Made by a program: the position numbers and the translations under genes. Source: JAACFF01 sp963807975 (GTDB lineage Bacteria; Chloroflexota; Anaerolineae; Promineifilales; Promineifilaceae). From it: a stretch of 64,000 nt of DNA. Below, in pieces: positions 18,161 to 26,938 of this stretch (the first letter of the stretch is position 1; each line of letters begins with the position of its first letter). Location: the NCBI GenBank assembly GCA_963807975.1, contig CAWEDV010000003.1:248001-312000 (forward strand), in the 5' to 3' direction. The notes beneath the pieces are model-generated. The model was not told the DNA's origin. It ran no database searches and was given only the letters and a program-made list of their open reading frames with translations.

Positions 18161-19927
18161 TCAATCGTATTGGTACCAATCTAGCAGCATTTCCTCATAA
18201 GAACGCAGCCGGTAAGGCACATTGGCATAGGCAAAGACGGGCTGATTCCAAAGCTGGGCCAGCATGCCCGGCTGCATCTGTTCCGCAATCTCCAGCAGCT
18301 TTTGCAGATAAATAATCTGATGGTCGCTCCAATAGCCAATGTTCGACCAGGGATTGTCCGGCTCCGGCACTTCCCATTCGATGCCGTCCCGCGTCACCCG
18401 GTAGGGATTGTAGCCGTCGGCTGTCGTCGCATTCAGAAATTTGGCAATAATCCCCTCTGTATACGATGGAAAAGAGAGCAGCAGCGGTTCCCAATTTTGA
18501 AAAATGTCGCGCCAGTTGCCCTGGTAATCCAGCCGGGGCGATCCATCCAACTGTTTCAGATTGATGGCAAAATGATTCCAGGGACGGCTGGGATCGCCGT
18601 GACGACGGCTGAAAGTGAGCGGTAAATATTCGTGACAAAGGCGAATCAAATCGGCCGCACCAGAGTGCGCAGCATGCGCATACAGGTCACGAATATGTAT
18701 CTGCTGTGGCAGATCGGCAAACCATTCAGCATGTGCGCTTAAAACGGCGCGATTACGCACACGTATAAAATCCAGCAGGTCATCCCGATCTACCTGATAA
18801 CCATCGACGAAGATGCCGCCGCGCATGACATTGAACAGAACGTTGGCGAAGTGATGAACCGCTGTGTTTTCTTGCGCCGATACCTGCAGCCCGTCGGCAG
18901 CGGCCACATATCGGGCCAAATCGGAAGTGCCCTGATCAATATCCGCCTCTATTTGTTGTTCGATGACTGCCTGATCTTGGTGCAGGAAGCGAATCAGCCG
19001 GGTTACGGCCGCAGCGGTCTGATTCAGATCAGCAATGATATGCCACTGTTTTTGTGCTCCCGCCGGCAGATCAAAAGATGATGTGACAAGATAGGCTCCC
19101 GCTTGTCCGCGGATGTCCCGTTCTGGGGTGAGGGAACGACCGAAACGAAAGCAATCCATCTGCTGCATACATAGCAAGTACTCAGGATTGTCCAAGCCCA
19201 CCTGCCAGGCCACCGTTGCCTTAAGCGATTCGCTCGGTTCGGCGCGATCGGTGAGCGTAGCGCTGAGCGAAAAGAGGCCCAGCCCGGTATCCGGTTCTAA
19301 CTCATTCCGTTTGTAGGCATGGAGCAGGCTGCTCATCCTCGTTTGCAGCACTGTGTTCGCACCATAGGGCAACACATTTTGCAAACCGTCGAGCAGTTGT
19401 ATCTGACAGGCATCCCCATTATTTTGCAGCCAGCCGCTTTTGATGAAGCCGAAGCGATCACTTGTGCGCCAGGCAATACGCAGCGTCAGCCCCAAATCAT
19501 GATTGATCTCCTCAAAAACAAGTTTGTTGCCAAAACTGTTTTTATATAGATGACGCTCCAGGCGATAAATGCCGGTGTAGCGGTTGGAAAATGGCTCCCA
19601 AAGGTGGGGAAGGTCTTTCCTCAGCACCCGCACAATTGTTTTGCTGCCCGTCAGTTCATTGTGCGCCGTAATCTTATCTTCCGTTTCGTAGGGAAACAGT
19701 GCCGAGTCGGCATCAATACGCCCCGCCGTCAGCCCGCCCGTGCTGGCAATAAACAGCCAATGGTCGGAGCTGCTGACGAGGGTCATGAAAAAAGGTGGCA
19801 TTTGGTCGCTGTGAGCAATGCGATAATACCTTTCGCCCAGGAACTGCACAAATCCGCCAGTGGCTGGTTCTATTTCTCTGTTGATTAGCGTGCGACCAAT
19901 TAAAACGTCAGTTTTTCCGTCATTCAT
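18161..19927 (-). CDS. N-terminal part of a frameshifted clan GH-Q glucan phosphorylase
   Basis: This frame of 588 residues encodes a beta-sandwich region (about 1-330) with FLGERYYRI, PFSNRYTGIYRLERHLYKN and GLQNVLPYGA, and then the start of an alpha/alpha barrel (FSRRHGDPSRPWNHF, YQGNWRDIFQNWEPL, YNPYRVTRDGIEWEVPE). It ends with EMLLDWYQYD, and the reading continues in the next frame as NTIDFDYES. The layout resembles large phosphorylases of clan GH-Q, which phosphorolyse beta-glucans to glucose 1-phosphate. The start has GAGGA upstream. It has no signal peptide. With its other half, the protein would be about 1,150 residues. Neighbouring GH16, GH17 and GH3 genes point to beta-1,3-gluco-oligosaccharides as substrate. 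Confidence 0.6.
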   Translation of the reverse strand: MNDGKTDVLIGRTLINREIEPATGGFVQFLGERYYRIAHSDQMPPFFMTLVSSSDHWLFIASTGGLTAGRIDADSALFPYETEDKITAHNELTGSKTIVRVLRKDLPHLWEPFSNRYTGIYRLERHLYKNSFGNKLVFEEINHDLGLTLRIAWRTSDRFGFIKSGWLQNNGDACQIQLLDGLQNVLPYGANTVLQTRMSSLLHAYKRNELEPDTGLGLFSLSATLTDRAEPSESLKATVAWQVGLDNPEYLLCMQQMDCFRFGRSLTPERDIRGQAGAYLVTSSFDLPAGAQKQWHIIADLNQTAAAVTRLIRFLHQDQAVIEQQIEADIDQGTSDLARYVAAADGLQVSAQENTAVHHFANVLFNVMRGGIFVDGYQVDRDDLLDFIRVRNRAVLSAHAEWFADLPQQIHIRDLYAHAAHSGAADLIRLCHEYLPLTFSRRHGDPSRPWNHFAINLKQLDGSPRLDYQGNWRDIFQNWEPLLLSFPSYTEGIIAKFLNATTADGYNPYRVTRDGIEWEVPEPDNPWSNIGYWSDHQIIYLQKLLEIAEQMQPGMLAQLWNQPVFAYANVPYRLRSYEEMLLDWYQYD

Positions 19928-19966
19928 CAGGTTAAAATCCTCTTCACAACAAACAACCTGAAAGCA

Positions 19967-20005
19967 TGAAGGCTTTAGCTGGAAATATTCCGGCCAAAGC
20001 CTTCA
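19967..20005 (-). terminator. Terminator-like hairpin after the giant GH16 gene
   Basis: TGAAGGCTTT at 19967-19976 pairs with AAAGCCTTCA at 19996-20005, and the stem continues inward for six more positions with one mismatch and one wobble. It lies 50 bases past the stop of the minus-strand gene ending at 20055 and just upstream of the phosphorylase start, so it may separate the two transcripts. Confidence 0.6.
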
Positions 20006-20054
20006 CACCTATTTACAAAGTTGAAAAAGCTTGATGACGAAAGTCATCACTGCC

Positions 20055-23000
20055 TTACGGTACGAATTCGTAGGCACCAACATCACAGGCAGCATCTCGT
20101 GCCACACCGCGCTGATCTGTGGCGGGACAAACGGCTGTATCCGCGGCGTCAATCGCAACGCTACCAGCTAATAACGCATGAGTCAACGTCGGGCCGCCGT
20201 TGTCGGCGAGTGCGCCCAGCAGAGCATCGGCGAATGACTGGTCAGTTGTCCCGTTCGGGTTACACGAACCATCGCTGATCACATTCGAGCCACCTGAGGT
20301 GATCGTCGCCGCACCACCACCCTCGATCGCACAGGCGAAGGCACCACCGCTGCCCTCCATCACGCTGTTGGTCAGCGTCATGTTGGCTGGGGCGCCGAAG
20401 GTTGCGACGAGGATGCCCGAAGCCGTTCCCGCCGGCGCTACGTTGCCGCTGAATGTCGAGTTCGTCACGGTCAATTGGCCATCAGTGTGGAAGATACCGC
20501 CACCGTGCCAAGCGGTCGACGTGTTGCCGCTGAACGTGCTGTTGATCACCGTCGAATTACCCAGCGATCGCAGCCCGCCGGCAACGTCACCGCCGACATT
20601 GCCAGAGACAGTACTCCTCGTGATGTTGATCGTGCTGTTGAATAATCCGTAAACACCGCCACCCGGTTGGTTCAGGGTGGTGTTATTGCTCACCGTGCTG
20701 TCGGTGAGGTTCAACACGGCGCTGTCACCATTATAGATGCCGCCGCCGCCCAGATCAAAGCCCGCCGGGCCGCCGCTGTTCTCCACGTTGTCGGTCACCA
20801 CGACCTGGTCAAGGCTCAGGTTGCCGTAGTTAAGGATGCCGCCGCCCTGCGGCGCTGCCGCGCCGTCGCGGATGATGAGATCGTTCATGGCAACCACGGC
20901 GCCGGCTTCGATCTGGACAACGCGTGACGCGCCGCCCGCGCTGATCGTTACCGGGGCCGCCGCCGCGGCGTCAACCGTGACCGAGCTGTCGATCTCGAGT
21001 TGGCCCGACGTCAGTACCAGGGTGGCGCCAGCTAGTCCAGGGTCAAAGGTGATTGTGCCGCCGTCGGCGATGAGCGAGAGCGCCTCGCGCAGCGAGCCGG
21101 GTCCGCTGTCGTCAAGATTGGTCACAACGAGCTCGGTCGGCGGTGGGAATGGTGTGCGGCGCACCAGGTCGAACTGGTACGTGCCTGCCGCCGGATACGG
21201 GAGGTCGAAGCCGTAGCCCCACACCTCGTCGAGGTTCAGCCCATCGTCCGGGGCGCCAGCGGGCTGGTCGGCGCTGCGAACGAAGTCGGCCATCGGAATC
21301 GACACCTGCTGCCAGCCCGTCGAGCTGTCAGTGAAAGTGACCTCGAAGCGCTCGGCGGTGTCTGGGCCCGAGTAGACCCGCACGTAATCGACCTTGTATT
21401 CCTGCGGGTATATGTTCCCCGGATCGGGCGTGCCACCAAAGTTGCCGCCGATGGCGAAATTGAGCAGTAAGAAGAAGGGCTTGTCGAACACCCACGGCCC
21501 TGGCACGTCGGCCGGGGTCGCCTGATGGTACTGGATGCCGTCGACGTACCAGGTGATCAGGTTCGGCTCCCACTCGACGGTGAACGTATGGTAGTCGCTG
21601 TCGACCCGCTCGCCGAAGTCGTAGATCCCGCCGAAGCTGCCGCCACCATTGTAGCCGGGGCCGTGAATGGTGCCGAAGATCTCATTCGGCAGACGGCTGA
21701 CGTACTCCATGAAGTCGATCTCGCCAGCACCGGGCCACGGGTTATAGGTGATGTCGGTGCCGAGGCTCCAGAATGCTGGCCAGAGCCCGTCACCGCCGGT
21801 CGGGACCTGCAGCCTTGACTCGATGCGCCCGTAGGCGAACTCGGCCTTGTGCTGGGTGAGCAGACGGGCCGATTCGAATTCACACGGCCCATAATAACAC
21901 TCACGTGAGGGGTCAGCTTCGTCAAGGGTGATCACGAGGTTGCCGCTGCCGTCGGTGGACGAGTTGTCCGGGTCGTCGGTGTAGTACTGCAGTTCCTCGT
22001 TGCCCCAGCCGTTCTTGCCGTCAGGCGTGACGTCGCCGATCTCGTAGTTCCAGTTGGCTGGGTTCGGCGGTGCACCCGCCGGGCCGTCGAACTCATCGCT
22101 CCAGGCCAGCTCCCAACCTGACGGGCCGGGGTCTGGCGCGCGATTATCTTTCAAGTTGACAGTAACTTCCTCGCCGCTGCCGGTGCCCTTGAACCAGAAG
22201 TCAAGCGTCTCGGTCCCGGTCCAATCCTGACCGAGGGCGAAATCGTGGCCAACCGTTGCTGCACTCAGAGTCGTACCGCCCTTGACAAGCTTTTGGGTAG
22301 CCCTGGTTGCATAGCCCCACGCTTTGCCATAGTGCACGATCGCTTTGTCGACCCTGCCCTTGGCGAGATCCTTATCGGCCGCCGTGATCTCCTTGAACGC
22401 CCTGGTGATATACCTGGGGTCAGCGTCGTTGAGCTCGGCGATTGCGATCGCATTGTCGGCAAGAGTCGCGGCTATCCCAACGAGATCGTCAATGGCGTCC
22501 TGTACGGCGCCGGCCTCGGGCTCGCCCTTGTCGACGATCTTATCGAGCTCCCGAACGGCATAGCGAATTCTATCGAAAACCTTCTTGCCGTCCTTGGAGT
22601 CAAGGAAATATCCGTTCTCCCAGTTGTCTGGGTCGAGTGCGTCCTCCAGCTTGTCGATCGCCTTCTTGATGCCCTTAGTGACCTTCTTATCACTCGCCGG
22701 CAGCAACACAGTGAGGTCGTCGATCACTCCCTGGATCTGAGTGTCGTACGCCGGACCTGTCTCGGGGACCGCGGCGGCGAGCACGTTCTCGACCACATCC
22801 TGGCCGGGCCGCTCGCCAGGGGTGCCGATCTCGATGCGCTCAGCCGCGAAATCGACAAGGCCGTCACCTTTCCACTGGAAGGCACCCTGCTCGAAGTCGT
22901 CGAGCAGTTCGGGGTCGAACGGGTCGTCGTCCTGGATCAGGACCGACCCCTGGAAGAGCGCGCCGCGCTCGACGTCGACCGGGTTGGAGAGCCGGATCAC

Positions 23001-25124
23001 GACTCGCTTATCACCGGTGAACTTACTGTTGTCGAATGTCTCAACCGGGAAGGTCAGCTCGGTGGCGCCGCCGTTGACGAAGGTCAGCGTGCCGCTGGTC
23101 GGGGTGTAATCCTCACCAGGCATGGCGTTGCCGATTTCGGTCGCGTAGTCGATGCTGACCTGGGCCGGATCGTCCGGGCCCATCGGCCGGTTCAGCTTAA
23201 CCGCCACGTCGCCGGTTGTGCCCTCGGGGATGAAAGTGTTGTTGAGGGAGAACTGCGCCGCCAACGCTGGCGGCTCGGCGACGCCGTACAGGGCCACCTC
23301 GTCAAAGTAGAACGTCTGTGGACCGTTGGTGCCGAGGGCGCCGAACGCGTAGCCGTGCATGTCGAACAGGCCCAGCCCGTCGTTGGGGGCGCCGTTACCG
23401 ATCTCCTTGCGGGTGAAGCTGGAGAAGGGGAACTCGTAGAGCGTCCAGTCGTCGGAATCGTCGGTGAAGGCAACCGTCCAGCGCTCGGCGTCGTCGACGG
23501 TCGAGCCCGGGTTACGGTTGTCAAGGATGTCGATGAACATGCCGGCGCCGGAGTTGGTGCCGTTGAACCAGAAGGAGATGCCCTCACTGGTCGACCAGTC
23601 CTGGGTAACCCAGGTGTCGACTGCGGGGTTTTCGAAGGCGTGAATGTAGCCGGCGAATGACGTCGAGTCGATGTTCATGGTCAGCACGTTGTTGGTCGCG
23701 CCGACCGCGGGGAGCACCGGTGCCGGCGGGGTGCCCTCGGTGAGGATGCCTATGCTGCTGCCGGCGCCCTGGAAGGTGTAGAAGCCGAGCGGTTCGCCGT
23801 TGGGAACCGCGGCGCCGGAGGGCAGGCCGTTCTCGAAGTCGTCGATGATCGTGCTGATGTCGGGCATGATTGGCGCCAGGCTGAATGCCCAGTAGTCGGT
23901 GCGGAAGTTGACGTCGCTGCCGTTGCCGATGACGACGAACAGGGCGTTGATCAGCTCGCCGTTGCCACCGCGAGCAGGCGGGGTCGGGTCGAGCAGGCCG
24001 TTACCGCCGGTGAAGATCGAGTTATCGTGGAAGAAGTCGGCGAGCGGGATTGAGACGAGCTGCCAACCACCGCCGGCAACGGCGCAGGGGCCAGCCGGTC
24101 CGACCTCGCAGTTGTACTGGAACTCATCGTCGTCCGCTGCGTTGGCGGCGCCATCGGAATTGTCGTCCTCTTGGAGGTTGATCTCCAGCGTGTAGTCCTG
24201 GCTTCCGTTGGGGTTAATCCAGAAGTTGAAGTACTCGGTGCCGGACAGGTCGGTCGGGCTGGTACGGCCGAAGCCGCCGTAGAAACCAGGCACGCCACCC
24301 GAACCCCAACCGGTCTCGAGCGAGAACGCGCCGCCCAATGCGGGCGGGAGGTCAGAGTTGTTTGGGTTGATGCCGCCACCACCGACCGCGCCGTTGAAGG
24401 TGAACCAACCGTTGCCAAGCGGGTCGCCGTGCTCCATGTCGTCGAAGACGACCTCGTCGAACACCGCCGGGGCACCGGAGGTGAAGGTGATCGTGTCAAA
24501 GTCGACCTCGATGGTCGAGCCAGCGCCACCCTCGACGCCGCCAAAGACGATGACCATCTCGTCGACGTTGCCATCGAACACGCCGTTGCCGCCGGTGCTG
24601 CGGTCAAAGAAGCTGCTCAGCGGGGCGCTGAGGATGGTCCATTGGTCGTTAAAAGCGGTGCTGGTGAAGGTGGTGTCGAGCCCGATCGAGTCCTCGAGAC
24701 CATCCGTCCAACCGTCACCGTTGGTGTCTTCGCGCAGCGTCAATTCCAGATTGTACTGGTCGACGGTCGCGTCGCTCTGGTTGTAGACCCACATGTTGAA
24801 CCACGGGTCGGCCGGGAGGACGACCTGGGCGCCGTCGGGGAGGTTCTTGAAGGTTCCTCCATAGAAGCCGCTCGCCGTCCCTTCGCCACCCCAGCCGGTG
24901 CTGAAGTAGTATGCGCCCTCTGCGGGATGGTCGTCGAGCGTGCCTCCGCCGCCACCCGCAGCGTTGCCGCCGAAGAAATCCCAGTCCGATGCATCATTGT
25001 CCTCGAAGTCGTCGAAGACGGCGCCTGGGGCGGGTGGCAGGGCCTGAACCGGCGCCGAGGCGATTATTAAGAATAAGCTTATGAGGATGATGCCAAAGAT
25101 CATCCCAATATTGTTGCGTCTCAT
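20055..25124 (-). CDS. Giant secreted multidomain GH16 beta-glucanase
   Basis: This protein has about 1,689 residues from the ATG at 25124, which begins a signal peptide (RRNNIGMIFGIILISLFL then APVQA). Domain order, numbered from the in-frame ATG at 25157: two related beta-sandwich modules (about 45-420), a CBM-like jelly roll (430-630), a Calx-beta domain (635-745), a second CBM-like jelly roll (from 750), and a right-handed beta-helix (1342-1700) ending GAYEFVP. The second jelly roll is split by a helical insert (about 804-960) and by the complete GH16 domain (about 1012-1265) with catalytic motif EIDFME near 1147. GH16 motif and neighbours suggest a laminarinase. Base composition is much richer in G and C than in flanking genes. 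Confidence 0.85.
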   Translation of the reverse strand: MRRNNIGMIFGIILISLFLIIASAPVQALPPAPGAVFDDFEDNDASDWDFFGGNAAGGGGGTLDDHPAEGAYYFSTGWGGEGTASGFYGGTFKNLPDGAQVVLPADPWFNMWVYNQSDATVDQYNLELTLREDTNGDGWTDGLEDSIGLDTTFTSTAFNDQWTILSAPLSSFFDRSTGGNGVFDGNVDEMVIVFGGVEGGAGSTIEVDFDTITFTSGAPAVFDEVVFDDMEHGDPLGNGWFTFNGAVGGGGINPNNSDLPPALGGAFSLETGWGSGGVPGFYGGFGRTSPTDLSGTEYFNFWINPNGSQDYTLEINLQEDDNSDGAANAADDDEFQYNCEVGPAGPCAVAGGGWQLVSIPLADFFHDNSIFTGGNGLLDPTPPARGGNGELINALFVVIGNGSDVNFRTDYWAFSLAPIMPDISTIIDDFENGLPSGAAVPNGEPLGFYTFQGAGSSIGILTEGTPPAPVLPAVGATNNVLTMNIDSTSFAGYIHAFENPAVDTWVTQDWSTSEGISFWFNGTNSGAGMFIDILDNRNPGSTVDDAERWTVAFTDDSDDWTLYEFPFSSFTRKEIGNGAPNDGLGLFDMHGYAFGALGTNGPQTFYFDEVALYGVAEPPALAAQFSLNNTFIPEGTTGDVAVKLNRPMGPDDPAQVSIDYATEIGNAMPGEDYTPTSGTLTFVNGGATELTFPVETFDNSKFTGDKRVVIRLSNPVDVERGALFQGSVLIQDDDPFDPELLDDFEQGAFQWKGDGLVDFAAERIEIGTPGERPGQDVVENVLAAAVPETGPAYDTQIQGVIDDLTVLLPASDKKVTKGIKKAIDKLEDALDPDNWENGYFLDSKDGKKVFDRIRYAVRELDKIVDKGEPEAGAVQDAIDDLVGIAATLADNAIAIAELNDADPRYITRAFKEITAADKDLAKGRVDKAIVHYGKAWGYATRATQKLVKGGTTLSAATVGHDFALGQDWTGTETLDFWFKGTGSGEEVTVNLKDNRAPDPGPSGWELAWSDEFDGPAGAPPNPANWNYEIGDVTPDGKNGWGNEELQYYTDDPDNSSTDGSGNLVITLDEADPSRECYYGPCEFESARLLTQHKAEFAYGRIESRLQVPTGGDGLWPAFWSLGTDITYNPWPGAGEIDFMEYVSRLPNEIFGTIHGPGYNGGGSFGGIYDFGERVDSDYHTFTVEWEPNLITWYVDGIQYHQATPADVPGPWVFDKPFFLLLNFAIGGNFGGTPDPGNIYPQEYKVDYVRVYSGPDTAERFEVTFTDSSTGWQQVSIPMADFVRSADQPAGAPDDGLNLDEVWGYGFDLPYPAAGTYQFDLVRRTPFPPPTELVVTNLDDSGPGSLREALSLIADGGTITFDPGLAGATLVLTSGQLEIDSSVTVDAAAAAPVTISAGGASRVVQIEAGAVVAMNDLIIRDGAAAPQGGGILNYGNLSLDQVVVTDNVENSGGPAGFDLGGGGIYNGDSAVLNLTDSTVSNNTTLNQPGGGVYGLFNSTINITRSTVSGNVGGDVAGGLRSLGNSTVINSTFSGNTSTAWHGGGIFHTDGQLTVTNSTFSGNVAPAGTASGILVATFGAPANMTLTNSVMEGSGGAFACAIEGGGAATITSGGSNVISDGSCNPNGTTDQSFADALLGALADNGGPTLTHALLAGSVAIDAADTAVCPATDQRGVARDAACDVGAYEFVP

Positions 25125-25282
25125 TTGATATTTCCCTTTGTCCGCAGTGCTCCGCAAAGTACTTAACGAACCTGGTTATGGGGTGTTAGCTGGAATGCCG
25201 GTTGGTACATGGTTTTGAATGGACAGTTAACAGGTTTTCCTATATCGCACCTCCATGGATTATTCAAATGCTCCTTGGCCAA

Positions 25283-26173
25283 TTAATTTTCCCCAATCTC
25301 ACTATGTAGCCGGTAAACGCGCACGTAGTCTACCTGCATCTGCTGCGGGAATGTGGTCGTTTTATCGGGATAACCTGGCCACGTTCCGCCGACGGCCACA
25401 TTCAAAATGATGAAGAATGGATGATCGTAAACCCATTCGCCTGGCACATTGTCGGGCGTGAGCGCAAAGTATTGTGTATCGTCCATGTACCAGCGGATTT
25501 CTTCCGGCTCCCATTCGATAGCGTATTCGTGAAAGTCTGCAGCATATGGTTCGCCACTCAGGATATGGCTGGCGCCAATACCGTTACTTCCAGAATACCC
25601 CGGACCATGAACCGTACCATGAACTCGGTGCGGTTCGCTGCCGATGTTTTCCATGATATCAATTTCCCCGCTGTTTGGCCAGTTGATCTTTTGGATGTTG
25701 TCGCCCAACATCCAGAAGGCGGGCCAGATGCCCTGCCCCGTTGGAATCTTAATAAGGGCTTCGACACGGCCGTACTGCCAGGATTGCAGCCCCTGCGTCT
25801 TGAGTCTGGCTGAGGTGTAGTCACGGCTGACAAAGCGCTCTTCACGGGCATCGATTATGAGCAGCCCATCCTCAAGGCGGGCATTTTCGGGCCGGTCAGT
25901 ATAAACCTGGCTCTCATCGTTGCCCCAGCCGTGGCCACCTATGTCAAATGTCCAATTGCTCGAGTCGATATCATTACCCTCAAACTCATCCTGCCATACA
26001 AGTTCCCACCCTTCACGCAGCCAAACGGGTGTTACTGTGGGAGCAAGTGTTGGCTCCGGTGTGGCTGTGGGAGCGGGAGTTAGCGTGCTGCAAGCGACCG
26101 TTAAGACGATTAGGGCCAGGATGCAGATGGACAGACTGCTATACTCCACAACTGTTCCCCGCGGTGTAATCAT
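25283..26173 (-). CDS. GH16 beta-glucanase lipoprotein
   Basis: This secreted enzyme has about 296 residues. It starts with a lipoprotein signal ending LTVAC (C28), then a Thr/Pro-rich linker (about 30-50), then one GH16 domain with catalytic E170 and E175 in GEIDIMEN. YGRVEALIKIPTGQGIWPAF and VDYVRVYRL are further family landmarks, and no extra domain follows. It is probably anchored at the outer face of the cell membrane and would cut beta-1,3-glucan to oligosaccharides near the transporter. The ATG at 26173 is preferred over the one at 26206, which would put a charged stretch ahead of the signal. It is closely related to the GH16 domain of the giant protein next to it. Confidence 0.9.
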   Translation of the reverse strand: MITPRGTVVEYSSLSICILALIVLTVACSTLTPAPTATPEPTLAPTVTPVWLREGWELVWQDEFEGNDIDSSNWTFDIGGHGWGNDESQVYTDRPENARLEDGLLIIDAREERFVSRDYTSARLKTQGLQSWQYGRVEALIKIPTGQGIWPAFWMLGDNIQKINWPNSGEIDIMENIGSEPHRVHGTVHGPGYSGSNGIGASHILSGEPYAADFHEYAIEWEPEEIRWYMDDTQYFALTPDNVPGEWVYDHPFFIILNVAVGGTWPGYPDKTTTFPQQMQVDYVRVYRLHSEIGEN

Positions 26174-26273
26174 GAACTCAATCTCTAACCGGACGTGATG
26201 GGACAACAGGGGCTGCCGGCCGGCAGCCCCACGTTCATTACTGAATTACCTTTAGTCAGGCAAAGGTGTCTGT

Positions 26274-26801
26274 CTAAGTTAGATGATCCATGCCGCCAGT
26301 TGTTCGGTGTGCCGCCGCCGACATTTCATTCATTTCCATTTGGGTATCTTCGGAGATATCCAGATCAACCACATCACCGCCCAAGTCACGAACCATAGCC
26401 GCCAACACGTCTACGCGCTTTGCTTCCAGTTGCAGAAAGATAGCCGAACTACCCGGCTGCATGGCTTCTTCCACAGCTTCCATTTTGTCCTTACTGATAC
26501 CTAAATCCAGCTTTTTGCCCAACAAGGCACCGGCGGCAGCGCCAAGAAGCGCCCCACCTACCGGCCCGCCAAAAAAGAAGCCGACTACAAAACCGAGGAT
26601 ACTACCGCCGGCAGCTCCTTTACCAACCGTAAAATCGGTGGTCTCACGGACCTTAACCTTACCCTGCGCATCTTTTTTAACGACGACAGCATCGTTAATC
26701 TTCAACTGCTGAGCATTCTCTAAATCTTTGACACCTTTTAAAAAGGTATCGGCCTTGGCCTCATCATCGAATATGATTACGGCAAACTTACTTTCGCTCA
26801 T
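26274..26801 (-). CDS. DUF1269 membrane-associated protein
   Basis: This protein of 175 residues matches DUF1269: an N-terminal domain beginning FAVIIFDDEAKAD, a glycine-rich hydrophobic hairpin (about 65-98, with GGSILGFVVGFFFGGPVGG), and a C-terminal half with ALFLQLE-like SSAIFLQLEAKRVDVL. Proteins of this kind are small membrane-linked proteins of unknown function, often related to stress. The ATG at 26801 has AAGGAAGG directly upstream. The gene lies inside the sugar locus in the same direction, but a hairpin at 26881-26920 separates it from the transporter genes, so a link to sugar use is doubtful. Confidence 0.78.
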   Translation of the reverse strand: MSESKFAVIIFDDEAKADTFLKGVKDLENAQQLKINDAVVVKKDAQGKVKVRETTDFTVGKGAAGGSILGFVVGFFFGGPVGGALLGAAAGALLGKKLDLGISKDKMEAVEEAMQPGSSAIFLQLEAKRVDVLAAMVRDLGGDVVDLDISEDTQMEMNEMSAAAHRTTGGMDHLT

Positions 26802-26880
26802 CACGACCTTCCTTTAATACTGAACTGCATACCCTATTTCAATGACTTCACCGCTTAAGTGATCCAAATAGAATTCTTGA

Positions 26881-26920
26881 AACACCTCAGAGGTCTGTAT
26901 ATCTAGACCTCTGAGGTGTT
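26881..26920 (-). terminator. Perfect 16-base-pair inverted repeat after the sugar transporter
   Basis: Bases 26881-26896 are the exact reverse complement of 26905-26920, with an eight-base loop. The hairpin begins 19 bases after the stop of the last permease gene. It is a very stable terminator candidate for the transporter transcript, although no long T-run follows on the minus strand. Confidence 0.7.
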
Positions 26921-26938
26921 GTTTATTAGTATCCTTGA

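Noticed and set aside
18072..18180. Programmed frameshift or second recoding event in the phosphorylase
   Set aside because: No slippery run, no adjacent structure and no known programmed shift in this family. A plain single-base insertion is simpler.
22245..23660. Long plus-strand open frame of 471 codons antisense to the giant GH16 gene
   Set aside because: It mirrors a GC-rich gene whose codons rarely give stops on the other strand. It has no ribosome site, and the translation shows no family features. The minus strand carries clear GH16, Calx-beta and beta-helix domains.
24171..25070. Plus-strand open frame of 299 codons opposite the start of the giant gene
   Set aside because: Same explanation: an antisense shadow in GC-rich coding DNA, overlapping the signal peptide region.
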